Positions 17,414 through 26,057 are shown, counted from the first letter of the stretch. The stretch: DNA of 64,000 nucleotides from Bdellovibrionaceae bacterium UBA6776 (GCA_002453155.1 DKGG01000032.1:25681-89680), one strand, 5' to 3'. Translations and numbers: made by a program. Notes: generated by a model from the sequence alone, not told the origin.

Positions 17414-18822
17414 TTGAGGGCCTTTCTAAAAAGTTGGCGGCGTCCCCATTGAAGAAAGAAAGCCAGAGTCAGGGTAACGGCAAGAATGCTGATTCCTAAA
17501 AGAAAAAAGCTCTGCCAAAGATTGAAGTGAAAATGCAGACTCAAAAAGGTCAGCCCCCAAGCCGGCCACAAGATGGCGCGAGCCAAAGGTTTCATCCAAG
17601 GATGTTCGTGAAGGGCACGGGCCATCTTCGGACCGTAATTGTAGTAGGCGCGGTTGAGGGCCATTCCCAGTTGAGACCGGAGGAGCACTTTTTGGCGAAA
17701 GCTTCGAAAGGTGTCAATGTGTGGATCCAACTGGCTTCCGTAAGCGGCGGTAGCGACAAAGCAGTTGAGATCTTCGGTCAGAAGTCCAACCACTTTGCTG
17801 GGCGTTCCTGCATAACTGCAATCTGCATTGCCACCACCACTGGTTGTAACTCCACAGGATTTGCCAATGAGATAAGCGTCATCCATGGCGTTATAAACAT
17901 TTCCGGCTTTGTCCACCGAGGCCGGTCGAAAATGGTAAGTGACTCCATTTTCTAAACCGTCAATGACCTGTGCGATAGTTCCGTCTGTATCAACATCTTG
18001 GAATGCGGATTCCAAAGTTTCCCCGGCGGCAGTGGGCGATTGTGGAGCTTTCACATAAGCGTATTCAAAGGAGCCAGTGCCTATGTAAAATTGAATTCCA
18101 CTCAAGTTGGTGAAATTTCCGATGTTTGATTGCTCAATGTAGACTTTTTCGTCACCGGGATAGACAAAAAAATCACGAAGAGATTCTTCTGCTGGTGAAC
18201 TTGCGGTTCCTGAGTTGGTTGAGCTTTGAAAGTAAAGACTAAACTTTACCGTTCCAGAATCTGTTTCTGTGTCGGTACCGGTCACTTCTAATGTGAGATC
18301 TGCAGACTTGGTTCCAGATGCGAGTTCAGTGCAAGAGCCACTCGAAATATCACTGCAGGAGCAGCTGGCAACCAATTGACAAATATCACTCCAAGGTCTT
18401 GTGAATGTAAACACGCCTCCAGAATTTGACGTGGTGGTGCTGTCACGACTGTCGGTGGTGCTCTTTATTTTTACCGTTCCGGAAGTGATATTATCGGATT
18501 TTAAAGTGATCGTAAGAACAGTGGAGTCGGTGACGGTTCGGGTGTTGCAGGTGAAGCAGGTGGTTCCTCCACAGCAATTCGCGTCACCCACCGTGCAAGT
18601 GGAGGTGCTGGCCGGTGACGTGCAACTGTCACACACACCTGTGGATGTGGTGGCGCAAGTTCCGTTAAATCCCGCAATCACTTCCACTCCAGTGGAACTG
18701 AAGGTTCGACTGGAAGTTCCGGTGACTTCGGTGATCGTAATTTCAGCCGTGGCCGAAAGGCTCCCGAAAAGAAGAATGCTCAAAAAACTCAGACTCAATT
18801 TTGAAAGAATGTTCCACCCCAT
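17410..18822 (-). CDS. Cys-rich secreted protein with CFI-box C-terminal domain
   Basis: 470 aa. Signal peptide (residues 1 to about 26), then a Thr/Ser-rich region with 12 Cys within residues 56-164, including CDSC, CC and CFTC pairs. A fibronectin-like stretch follows ('GTIAQVIDGLENGVTYHFRP', 271-290 region). The end is a CFI-box-CTERM type domain that begins CFVATAAYGS (354-363), continues 'FRSFRQKVLLRSQLG', and runs into two membrane segments (about 410-458) with a basic tail. The tail probably anchors the protein after export. The Cys-rich head suggests a disulfide-built extracellular or periplasmic domain. Coupled by GTGA to the barrel gene downstream. The binding partner is unknown. 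Confidence 0.7.
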   Translation of the reverse strand: MGWNILSKLSLSFLSILLFGSLSATAEITITEVTGTSSRTFSSTGVEVIAGFNGTCATTSTGVCDSCTSPASTSTCTVGDANCCGGTTCFTCNTRTVTDSTVLTITLKSDNITSGTVKIKSTTDSRDSTTTSNSGGVFTFTRPWSDICQLVASCSCSDISSGSCTELASGTKSADLTLEVTGTDTETDSGTVKFSLYFQSSTNSGTASSPAEESLRDFFVYPGDEKVYIEQSNIGNFTNLSGIQFYIGTGSFEYAYVKAPQSPTAAGETLESAFQDVDTDGTIAQVIDGLENGVTYHFRPASVDKAGNVYNAMDDAYLIGKSCGVTTSGGGNADCSYAGTPSKVVGLLTEDLNCFVATAAYGSQLDPHIDTFRSFRQKVLLRSQLGMALNRAYYNYGPKMARALHEHPWMKPLARAILWPAWGLTFLSLHFHFNLWQSFFLLGISILAVTLTLAFFLQWGRRQLFRKALK

Positions 18823-19079
18823 GGTCTAAAATCAGATCATGGGTCCGAACCATTGTCAAAATTTTGAAATTTTTGAGGATTTTTGGAAATTGAACGGTTT
18901 CAAAAATATTTAAGAAAAAGTCTATTCCGCGTTTGCAAATCAAGGTCCGCCCAAAATTGTCATGGTGTTTGGGGCCTAAACAGCCAAATCTTTCGAGATT
19001 CACCTCAGGTGGGCTCGGAATTTGAAAGATAAAGGTGAAAAGTCATTTTATACAACGAGTTCCCACTAAGGAGGCCATT

Positions 19080-20249
19080 TTGAATCCACTCTTCACACAA
19101 AAAACCTGTGCATCGATTTTGTCCCTCTTTATGGGGTTCAGTTGTGCCTTCTCCGCACAAGCCATGGATCTAAGACGTGCCTGCGATCCGGCAGAGGACA
19201 CGCTTACAATAGGTGGAGTTGGAGACCTATTGATTCACAAATATATTCAAAACGCAGCTCAAAAGAAAAAGGGCCACTACAGTTATCTTTGGAAGAACGT
19301 CAAATCTCACATTCAAGGCGTGGATATCATGTATGCAAATTTAGAAACCCCACTGGCCGCCGGTGTGGCGAGAGATGGCACCCTTCACCCTGACCCAGGA
19401 GTTTTTTGGGATGAAAGAGAATACATTTATTCAGGTTACCCTGCTTTTAACACGCCACCAGAGTTGGCAAAAAACCTCAAAGCTGGAGGGTTCGATATTG
19501 TTTCAACGGCGAACAATCATGCGGCAGATCGTGGCCTCATTGGAATTGATAAGACCATCGATTCTTTGGAAAGCGCAGGCTTGCAATTCACAGGAAGTCG
19601 TCGAAAGGGAGATCGAAACAGCTTTGCCACTATTGTGAATAAAAAAGGCTGGAAGGTTGCTTTTATCGCTTGCACCTATGGGGTGAACGGAAAGAGTGGG
19701 ACTGCGATTCGAGGCCAAATTTTGCAATGCTATTCTCAGAAAAGCCTTCTGCTTTCTGAAATTCGTAATGCACGAAAAGTTGCAGATGTTGTTGTCGTGA
19801 CTCCACATTGGGGAACCGAGAATGTGCATCGCCCTCAATCCTCACAGGTCAGTTTGGCTCAGGAAATCGTGGATGCGGGTGCAGATCTGGTCATTGGAAC
19901 CCATGCTCATGTGGTACAGCCCATTCAAAAGTTTAAGTCTTCTGATGGCCGCGAAGTACCTGTCGTTTTCGGGACAGGAAATTTTGTCAGTTCTCAACCT
20001 GGGATTAACAAATTAGGTTTGATGGTGATCGCGGGATTTTCAAGAAGAGGAAATCAAGTTTGGGCCAATGGGCTTCGCCATTTGCCTCTTTACATGACTC
20101 GTTCTTATTTAAGCGTGGATTTTTTGGACCAAGTTAAACCAGAAAACCAAAGGAAATTGTGGTCGGTGGTTTCTAATGTGGTGGGGAATGATTTTGGTTT
20201 GATGAACTCAAGAGAGCCCATCAAAACCAACCCATTGTGTGGAAACTAA
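19080..20249 (+). CDS. CapA-like (PGA_cap) metallophosphatase-fold exported protein
   Basis: 389 aa. Start TTG at 19080 has AAGGAGG at 19068-19074; the earlier ATG-like reading from 19035 has none. The signal peptide 'SILSLFMGFSCAFSAQA' follows. The domain has 'LTIGGVGDLLIHKYIQ' (metal Asp), 'MYANLETPL', 'DIVSTANNHAADRG', 'VVVTPHWGTENV' and 'GADLVIGTHAHVVQP', the ordered motifs of the CapA/PGA synthesis family with its calcineurin-like core. It may act on an exported polymer or its linkage. Its stop overlaps that of the converging asd gene in CTAA (20246-20249). Confidence 0.85.
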   Translation: MNPLFTQKTCASILSLFMGFSCAFSAQAMDLRRACDPAEDTLTIGGVGDLLIHKYIQNAAQKKKGHYSYLWKNVKSHIQGVDIMYANLETPLAAGVARDGTLHPDPGVFWDEREYIYSGYPAFNTPPELAKNLKAGGFDIVSTANNHAADRGLIGIDKTIDSLESAGLQFTGSRRKGDRNSFATIVNKKGWKVAFIACTYGVNGKSGTAIRGQILQCYSQKSLLLSEIRNARKVADVVVVTPHWGTENVHRPQSSQVSLAQEIVDAGADLVIGTHAHVVQPIQKFKSSDGREVPVVFGTGNFVSSQPGINKLGLMVIAGFSRRGNQVWANGLRHLPLYMTRSYLSVDFLDQVKPENQRKLWSVVSNVVGNDFGLMNSREPIKTNPLCGN

Positions 20250-21268
20250 GAATCGCGGCTGAGCAAATATTCCGCGATTTGAATTCCGTTGAGGGCAGCG
20301 CCCTTGAGCAAATTGTCAGCCACGACCCACATGCGCCAACGGTTGGTGCCGTAAAAGTCTTTTTGAACGCGGCTGACAGAAACTTCATTCACTCCGGAAA
20401 GTTCCCGTGGGGTTTCAAAGGCCGTCAATTCTTCCTTCACGCGAATGCCCGCATGATCTCTAAGAGCTGCGATCAAATCATCCCTTTGAACGTTGGCTTC
20501 CAACTCCACCCAAACAGCTTCAGCGTGAGAGTTCCAGCTGGGAATGCGCACGGTAAAAGCGCTGACTCGCAAATCGGGAAGTTCCAAAATCTTTTTGGTT
20601 TCATTGACGATTTTGACCTCTTCCGAACAAAAACCATCTTCGTCAAAAGACCCCACCTTAGGGACACAATTGAAGGCAGGAGTTTTGCCAAAGGTACTTG
20701 AGGTCTTTGAAGCGTCCTCTATGGGGTTGTCCTTTTTCAAATCTTCTAGAAGTTGATCCGCAAGTTCCTTTTGACCGGCCATTCCGGCGCCACTGACAGA
20801 CTGATAGGACGCCACTTGCACCGATTGAAGTCCAAAGTTTTTCAAAGCGTTCAATGCCATGACCAATTGAATGGTCGAGCAATTGGGGTTGGCGATAATG
20901 GTTGGATTTGCAGGTATGCGAGCGCCATTGATTTCGGGAACGATCAATTCATGGCGAGAGCTCATTCGAAAAGCAGCGGAGTTGTCGATGGCGAAAGCTC
21001 CAGCTTGAGCGGCCTTTGGTGCCCATTCTTTGGAGATGTCATCGCCCGAGGAAAAAAACACCACGTCCAGTCCGTGAAAGCGCTCTTCACTCAATTCTTC
21101 AATGGGGAACTCTTTGTCACCCACTTTGCGAGTTTGCCCGAGAGAGCGTTCGCTGGCAAAAAGGCGAACGTCACCAAAGGGAAAGTTTCGTTTTTCAATC
21201 AAGTTTAAAAAGCTTTCGCCCACCATGCCGGTGGCGCCGACAACACCAATGTTAATGGGTGATTTCAT
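20246..21268 (-). CDS. asd: Aspartate-semialdehyde dehydrogenase
   Basis: 340 aa. NADP-binding 'NIGVVGATGMVGESFLNL' at the start, catalytic Cys in 'IIANPNCSTIQL' and His in 'RIPSWNSHAEAVWVE'. It reduces aspartyl phosphate to the semialdehyde for lysine, DAP, threonine and methionine synthesis. AAGGGG lies upstream; I prefer the ATG at 21268 (9-nt spacing) over that at 21274 (3 nt). It overlaps pssA by 17 nt, so the genes are coupled. It converges on the CapA-like gene with overlapping stops. Confidence 0.95.
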   Translation of the reverse strand: MKSPINIGVVGATGMVGESFLNLIEKRNFPFGDVRLFASERSLGQTRKVGDKEFPIEELSEERFHGLDVVFFSSGDDISKEWAPKAAQAGAFAIDNSAAFRMSSRHELIVPEINGARIPANPTIIANPNCSTIQLVMALNALKNFGLQSVQVASYQSVSGAGMAGQKELADQLLEDLKKDNPIEDASKTSSTFGKTPAFNCVPKVGSFDEDGFCSEEVKIVNETKKILELPDLRVSAFTVRIPSWNSHAEAVWVELEANVQRDDLIAALRDHAGIRVKEELTAFETPRELSGVNEVSVSRVQKDFYGTNRWRMWVVADNLLKGAALNGIQIAEYLLSRDS

Positions 21269-22046
21269 TTTCATCTTCCCCTTCGGTCTCAAATTGTTGG
21301 TAACCTCTTCGGTTTTTGCGAATGTTGCGGCCCAACTTAAAAACTCCAAAAATGGCGCCGAGGAGGGCGTAAGAGAGGAACAAAATAAACAGGGTCACTT
21401 CAGGTCGAATGGCAACGATGGCGACCAAGAACACTCCGACCACCAAATAGGTGAAGGGAAGGCGTTCTTTCAAATCCATATCTTTAAAAGAGCGATAACG
21501 AAAATTGGAAACCATGACCACTCCCAAAAGAAAGGTCATCCCTAAAAGGCCAATGGAGCGGACGGGGTCCATTTCTAAATCTTGAAAGGCCAAAACCGAA
21601 GACGCCACAATACCGGCTGCCATGGGAATGGGAAGGCCTTGAAAATAGCCTTTCTCTGCAGTTTCTTCTTGGACATTGAAGCGAGCCAGGCGAAGTGCTC
21701 CGCAGGCCATATAGAAAAAGGTGGCCAGCCAACCCAATCGGCCAAAAGGTTCCAAAGACCACAAGAATAACAATACCGCTGGAGCAACACCAAAACTGAC
21801 CAAGTCACTTAAGGAATCGTATTCTGCACCAAAGCGACTGGTGGAGTTCATCCAGCGCGCCACACGGCCATCCATCTGGTCAAATAGAGCTGCGGCCACA
21901 ATGGCGTAAGCCGCCCATTCCACTTTGCCATTGATGGTGTAGATGATGGCGAAGAAGCCAAAAAACATATTGAGGGTGGTTAATAAATTCGGAAGCACGT
22001 AAATGGAAAGGTTGCGTCTCTCAGAAGGCGGTTCCTCATAGGACAT
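21252..22046 (-). CDS. pssA: CDP-diacylglycerol--serine O-phosphatidyltransferase
   Basis: 264 aa membrane enzyme with about eight hydrophobic segments. The CDP-alcohol phosphotransferase motif is perfect in spacing: Asp56-x2-Asp59-Gly60-x2-Ala63-Arg64-x8-Gly73-x3-Asp77-x3-Asp81. 'LPNLLTTLNMFFGFFAI' before it is typical of the PssA branch. It makes phosphatidylserine, the precursor of phosphatidylethanolamine, at the inner membrane. Start and the previous gene's stop share a base in TAATG at 22046. Confidence 0.9.
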   Translation of the reverse strand: MSYEEPPSERRNLSIYVLPNLLTTLNMFFGFFAIIYTINGKVEWAAYAIVAAALFDQMDGRVARWMNSTSRFGAEYDSLSDLVSFGVAPAVLLFLWSLEPFGRLGWLATFFYMACGALRLARFNVQEETAEKGYFQGLPIPMAAGIVASSVLAFQDLEMDPVRSIGLLGMTFLLGVVMVSNFRYRSFKDMDLKERLPFTYLVVGVFLVAIVAIRPEVTLFILFLSYALLGAIFGVFKLGRNIRKNRRGYQQFETEGEDENEITH

Positions 22047-22684
22047 TATAAAGCTCCAAACAAAAAGAATAATCCGTAAGTTAGGCTTGAGCTTAATATC
22101 GGAAAGATCAAATTGTCATCCAGCTTAAAAATGGGGACCAGTTCGGAGAAGGCGCCAATCACGCCCACAAGGACAGAGGCCAATACAAGGCGATCTTGAA
22201 ACATGTCGAAATAGGTGAAGTACGCCAATGCAAGCACGCAGCAAGCTGCAAAGGCCGCTGAGGTTCCCGCAAGAGATTTGTTGCCAATGAGTTTGTCTTT
22301 TCCTCCATAGCGAATGCCCACCAATGCGGCGACAGGGTCTGCTACGGCAAGCATAGAAAGCGTGAGGAGCAGCACCTCTTTTGGAAAAAAGGCGATGGAA
22401 ATGGTGACTCCAATCAACATGGAAGAAGCTGCTGTGAGGGAGTGAGTTTCTTGTTGTCTGAGGAAAGGCTTAAAAAGGCGGATCAGAAGTCGATTTAAGG
22501 CCGGAATGAACAGTCTGAGAGCATCCATTCCACCCAGGGTGACCGTGACTCCAATGGCGACCATGAGAGCCTGTTCGCGGTTCAAAAAGACGTAGAGAGC
22601 CACCATCGCGGCGACGCCTGCGAAATGCCACACCCGCCGAAGAAGGTGGTAATCGGTCGATTTTGATTCAATCACATTGGACAT
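22046..22684 (-). CDS. Polytopic lipid kinase/cytidylyltransferase-like protein (DGK1/SEC59 type)
   Basis: 212 aa from the ATG at 22684, with six to seven hydrophobic segments. 'RRVWHFAGVAAMVALY' at the start and 'AVADPVAALVGIRYGGKDKL...NKSLAGTSAAF' in the second half match the CTP-dependent dolichol/diacylglycerol kinase family. It likely phosphorylates a lipid alcohol such as diacylglycerol or a prenol; the substrate is inferred. A GTG at 22735 would extend the protein with a Pro-rich head unlike the family. It is the first gene of the operon with pssA and asd. Confidence 0.72.
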   Translation of the reverse strand: MSNVIESKSTDYHLLRRVWHFAGVAAMVALYVFLNREQALMVAIGVTVTLGGMDALRLFIPALNRLLIRLFKPFLRQQETHSLTAASSMLIGVTISIAFFPKEVLLLTLSMLAVADPVAALVGIRYGGKDKLIGNKSLAGTSAAFAACCVLALAYFTYFDMFQDRLVLASVLVGVIGAFSELVPIFKLDDNLIFPILSSSLTYGLFFLFGAL

Positions 22685-22860
22685 AAAGCCCGGTACTTTA
22701 AGCTGATTCCCTGAGGGGGGCAAGGGGCTAATCACCTGTCGAATCCTTGATCACTTGGGCCGTGAGGAAGGGGGATTTTAAGACGTGATTTCAGGGGGTT
22801 ATGAGGAGGCGGGCGGTCTGGGCTTTGCATCTGTAGGGATTAGGGACTTTAGGGGGAAAA

Positions 22861-23688
22861 ATGGCAATACCAAATCTAAAATGGATCTATGGAGTTCTGC
22901 TGAGTTTGATCTGCGTCTCCAGCCACGTGATGGCCGAGGATCTGTATGGGTCCCATCCGGGTTACATTGCCGATGTGGAGAAGGAAAAATTCACCATTGA
23001 TACAGAAGTGGTTTTGATTGAGAAGCCTCAGGCGTTGAAGACCGAGTCGCGTGAAATTTTTGACGATCGATTGACCAAAGAATTTCGCACTCAGTTTGAG
23101 TATCGTTTTGGTGTGACCGAGATGGAGCAAACTTTGAACTCTCCAGGGCGTTCGGAGGAGTATCTGTATTCGTCGGGAAAGATTGTTTCTCTTCATGAGT
23201 ACCAGCAAGAGCAGCAGGCCTTTGGTGAGTACATGGCTAGGCGTTTGGTGGAGCATCATGTGGATCACTGGGCGAAGTCCACTCCACAAATTCGACCGGT
23301 TTATGAGTTGAAGGACAAGATGACCAAGCTCGATATGGAAGTGAAGAAGGGTTACAAAGTGAAGTTGAAGTACTCGCTTTCGGGTGGGCACATGGATTTT
23401 GATTTGGACAATCCTTTGGATATGGATGCGCGATTGCGGTTGGAAATGGGCGGTGGATTTTTGGCATCGCGAACTGAGGAAACGGTCATTTCTTTGGGGG
23501 GACCTGTGGGTTCTTTGTGGAGAGTGAATACCGTGGTGCGCTTTTATGATGGCATTGTTCAGGTGGTGGGGACTCGTCGAATCACTCCCGCTTTGAGTGC
23601 TTCTATTACGGGATCTACCGATTCAAAAGAGTCTGGGTATTCCGAGCAGCAAGATTTGATCCTGGTTGGGTTCGTTTACAACAACTGA
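22861..23688 (+). CDS. Secreted protein of unknown function
   Basis: 275 aa. Signal peptide 'KWIYGVLLSLICVSSHVMA-ED'. The middle is charged and helical, and the last 100 residues alternate in barrel style ('YKVKLKYSLSGGHMDFDL', 'ARLRLEMGGGFLASR', 'WRVNTVVRFYDGIVQVVG'), although it ends in Asn and not in an aromatic residue. AGGGGG precedes the ATG. It stands alone, divergent from the lipid-kinase-like operon. No family recognised. Confidence 0.65.
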   Translation: MAIPNLKWIYGVLLSLICVSSHVMAEDLYGSHPGYIADVEKEKFTIDTEVVLIEKPQALKTESREIFDDRLTKEFRTQFEYRFGVTEMEQTLNSPGRSEEYLYSSGKIVSLHEYQQEQQAFGEYMARRLVEHHVDHWAKSTPQIRPVYELKDKMTKLDMEVKKGYKVKLKYSLSGGHMDFDLDNPLDMDARLRLEMGGGFLASRTEETVISLGGPVGSLWRVNTVVRFYDGIVQVVGTRRITPALSASITGSTDSKESGYSEQQDLILVGFVYNN

Positions 23689-23751
23689 TGTGAGTGGGCT
23701 TGAAGTCTTCTTTTGGTGACACTTTTCAATTGAGAATATAATTTTTATTGA

Positions 23752-24222
23752 ATGATTTGTTGGACGAGCTTGAAGAGGCGGTTCTCTTTTGAAGTTTTAT
23801 TGGTGATCCTCCTTTTGGGCTCTGGTCTTGCGATGTATTTTTGGGGATTTCACAATTCTTTAGATGCAAGGTTCTATTATTCTCAAGGAGAATCCTTGCG
23901 GTTTTTTGAGGGTTTGACGACCGTTGAGGTTGAAAAATATAAGAGACAGGAAATTTTCGATTTTTTGTTTATTGCGGCCTACTCGGGTTTGTTTGTTCGT
24001 GTTCTTGGTCTGCTTTTTCCGAAGAAATTATTATTGAAAAGTTTAGGTCTGGTTCCTGGTGTGTTGGATGTCATTGAGACGGTCACCATCATGCTTGTGT
24101 TGCTGGGCATTGTTCCTTTAGCTCCTTTAGGGCTTGGTTTTGTGACCGGCGCCAAATGGGTGGCCTCAGGTCTTGTACTGTTGTTTGTTGCAGTTGCAAG
24201 TGTAAGACGAAAGTTTATTTAA
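23752..24222 (+). CDS. Small four-helix membrane protein, unknown
   Basis: 156 aa. Four hydrophobic segments (about residues 13-32, 65-85, 97-118 and 125-148) separated by short loops, the first loop being longest and charged ('YYSQGESLRFFEGLTTVEVE'). No catalytic motif is evident. The ribosome site is weak, so the start could be different. It lies 63 bp after the secreted protein and converges on the RAYT-like gene. It may be an inner-membrane protein; no function can be given. Confidence 0.6.
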   Translation: MICWTSLKRRFSFEVLLVILLLGSGLAMYFWGFHNSLDARFYYSQGESLRFFEGLTTVEVEKYKRQEIFDFLFIAAYSGLFVRVLGLLFPKKLLLKSLGLVPGVLDVIETVTIMLVLLGIVPLAPLGLGFVTGAKWVASGLVLLFVAVASVRRKFI

Positions 24223-24276
24223 ACGGAGTGGACCAACAGAAAGCCTTTTGACTTGAGAATTTCGTTTGCTTTTAGA

Positions 24277-24747
24277 TCAAGTTGAGGATGGTTGAAATTT
24301 AGTTGGCCTGGGTTTGTATTTCCAAAATTTGAAAACCTCCAGTTCGTTACGAAAGATGTAATTGTTCACATTCCAGGTTTCTCGACCCCAGCTCAAAACT
24401 TTTGTGTAGGGTCGGAATTTCCAAAGCCCTCTTCCCAATTTTCTTGCGATCAGACCGGTCAGTGCACGGATAAATTTGATGTATGAGAGTCTGTCAAAAA
24501 ATCGAATTAGAAGGTGAATGTGATCTTTTTGTACACTCCAAGTTAGGAGTTTGTGGTGAAAGTTGGCGGCCTGTTTTTCCAGAGTTTGCTGAATAAAATT
24601 CCGGTGCTTGAAGAGTGTATTTTTATGGGCTTTAAGGACCAAGTGGGTTGGTCGACGAGAAGAAAGAATTCGTTTTTGCTTTCCTGAATTTTGCAAAGAT
24701 TCGCCACATTCCAAATTTGGTTTAGGAATAAGACTCAATTGTTTCAT
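24277..24747 (-). CDS. RAYT / IS200-like Y1 transposase
   Basis: 156 aa from the ATG at 24747, which has GGAG 8 nt upstream. 'RRPTHLVLKAHKNTLF', the HUH-type motif in 'VQKDHIHLLIRF' (His76-x-His78) and a candidate nucleophile Tyr130 in 'NNYIFRNELE' follow the order of the Y1-Tnp fold (PF01797). RAYTs are single-copy relatives of IS200/IS605 transposases that are linked with REP-type palindromes. No IS ends are visible around it, but 132-bp repeats with small palindromes lie just upstream. It is slightly short for the family. Confidence 0.75.
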   Translation of the reverse strand: MKQLSLIPKPNLECGESLQNSGKQKRILSSRRPTHLVLKAHKNTLFKHRNFIQQTLEKQAANFHHKLLTWSVQKDHIHLLIRFFDRLSYIKFIRALTGLIARKLGRGLWKFRPYTKVLSWGRETWNVNNYIFRNELEVFKFWKYKPRPTKFQPSST

Positions 24748-24902
24748 TTTTGAGCTCCTTTCTGCATTTGCGAGGGGCTTTTGTTTTAGCAATTCAAAAT
24801 TAGGGAAATTTTCTTGAAGTGAAATTTACCACGACTTTTTTAAAACGCATTTTTTGGTTTTTTATAAGATGTTCTTACATTTGAAAAAATCAGTAAGAGA
24901 GA

Positions 24903-24975
24903 GTTGAGTCGCGCTGTGACTTCGCACATTGAATGTAAATTCATGAAATGTTCCCGGTCGTGCATGTGGCAAAAA
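24903..24975. repeat. Diverged copy of the RAYT-adjacent repeat
   Basis: The order TGTGACTTCGC, then AAATTCA, then a GAAATGTTCCCGGTCG segment matches the core of the two 132-bp repeats further on (TGTGACTTCGCTCA, AAATTCA, GAATGTTTCCGATCGG), with several changes. It lies nearest the RAYT gene. The homology is by eye only. Confidence 0.5.
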
Positions 24976-25057
24976 TCCCTTGCAGGAGGGATTCTCATGA
25001 CTCAAAAAGACGTCAATAAAAATATTCATATTTTTTGTGAGAAGTTCGGCAAATGCC

Positions 25058-25089
25058 AGAGCCCTCTCGATGAGAGATTGGGCGGCTCT
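25058..25089. repeat. Small nested hairpin upstream of repeat A
   Basis: AGAGCC and GGCTCT enclose CTCTC-GAT-GAGAG, so two stems can stack. It lies at the left edge of the first 132-bp repeat. The surrounding 24748-25589 stretch (842 bp) has no gene I can support; it holds this hairpin and the three repeat copies. Confidence 0.5.
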
Positions 25090-25217
25090 TTCATGGAACA
25101 TTGAGCTGTCGTGTGACTTCGCTCACGGTTTGCAAATTCAAAGAATGTTTCCGATCGGGCAGTCTAAAGAAACACTGTGGGGAAAGGATTTTGAGGTAGG
25201 TTTTATTGGAGGGAATT
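25086..25217. repeat. 132-bp direct repeat, copy A
   Basis: Identical in length to copy B at 25342-25473 with about six mismatches, roughly 95% identity and no gaps. Each copy contains GTGACTTCGCTCAC (GTGA/TCAC arms) and CCGATCGG, two short palindromes. Copy starts are 256 bp apart. Confidence 0.9.
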
Positions 25218-25341
25218 CTTTAAATTCTAGAGGTCCATTAAAGGTCCAAGTAGTAGAAGCGAAAAACGTAAAATTTGGGTCTTGAGGAGAAGAGAAGAGG
25301 TGGATCTCCAAACATCAGAGATACATGTGCCGAACAGCAGA

Positions 25342-25473
25342 CTCTTTCACGGGACATTGAACTGCCTTGTGACTTCGCTCACGGTTTGCAAATTCAAAGA
25401 ATGTTTCCGATCGGGCAGTCTAAAGAAACTCTGTGGGGAAAGGATTTTGAGGTAGGTTTTATTGGAGGGAATT
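25342..25473. repeat. 132-bp direct repeat, copy B
   Basis: Second copy of the repeat at 25086-25217. Differences cluster in the first 35 bp plus one A/T change in the AAACxCTGTGG segment. Both copies are open in one frame, but I do not call genes there because the reading frames start at weak codons without ribosome sites. Confidence 0.9.
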
Positions 25474-25589
25474 TAGGCGATGAAATTAAAGTTTGGAAGA
25501 AGAAGGAAGAGATCACTTAAGAGAGAGATCAAATATTATAAACAAACAACGAGGTTGGAACTCAGATATTTGGGAACAACACCAAACAA

Positions 25590-26057
25590 TCACAACAAAA
25601 TTTGAAGCTTCAAAGGAGTGGGAACCTTCTCAAGGCGCAAGTGAATCTCATTCGCCCCATCGATCAAAGAAACCAAATCCGAATAAATGCCAGCTTGAGA
25701 CTTAAACAGCGTAGACTGGTAACCATTCGTCAAATTGATCAATTCCAAGGGCAACTGATCGCCACAGTTTAAAAACTGAATCTGAACCTTCTTGCTCTTC
25801 ACCTTTAAAGCCGTCAAAGTATGATCCAAAATCTGATCACAGCTGACCTCAAGCTTCTCAATACTTGGCGCAACATCCTCCACAGCGGGAGACGCGCCAA
25901 TCCCCTCTGTAATGCTCGCAGGAATACGCCCAATTGTGGTTTGAGCCACAGATTTAAAATCAAACATCGAATGCAGATTGACCGCAAAAAGAAGCAGAGC
26001 GAAGACGCCAGTCATCCAGGTGAGGTGTTTCAGCTCTTGAAGTTTTCCCATAGACAT
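25590..26057 (-). CDS. Single-pass membrane-anchored protein, unknown
   Basis: 155 aa. Short positive head, one membrane segment (about residues 15-32, 'TGVFALLLFAVNLHSMF'), then a soluble domain that should lie in the periplasm. The domain has two Cys ('VSCDQIL' and 'LNCGDQLP') that may pair, and strand-rich sequence to the end. The start is uncertain: ATGs at 26057 and 26051 and a GTG at 26087 are all in frame, without a clear ribosome site. It is likely a real gene by its coherent topology. No family recognised. Confidence 0.55.
   Translation of the reverse strand: MSMGKLQELKHLTWMTGVFALLLFAVNLHSMFDFKSVAQTTIGRIPASITEGIGASPAVEDVAPSIEKLEVSCDQILDHTLTALKVKSKKVQIQFLNCGDQLPLELINLTNGYQSTLFKSQAGIYSDLVSLIDGANEIHLRLEKVPTPLKLQILL

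Noticed and set aside
18831..18859. Minus-strand promoter TTGACA...TCTGAT just before the CFI-box gene
   Set aside because: The -10 is poor and the start would fall about 3 nt before the ATG, giving an almost leaderless message.
22684..22735. Longer start (GTG 22735) for the lipid-kinase-like gene
   Set aside because: The added residues are Pro-rich and unlike the family. The ATG at 22684 gives a normal N-terminus.
25037..25520. Two short reading frames running through the 132-bp repeats
   Set aside because: No ribosome sites, no family match, and the coding look comes from the repeated DNA itself. I list the repeats instead.
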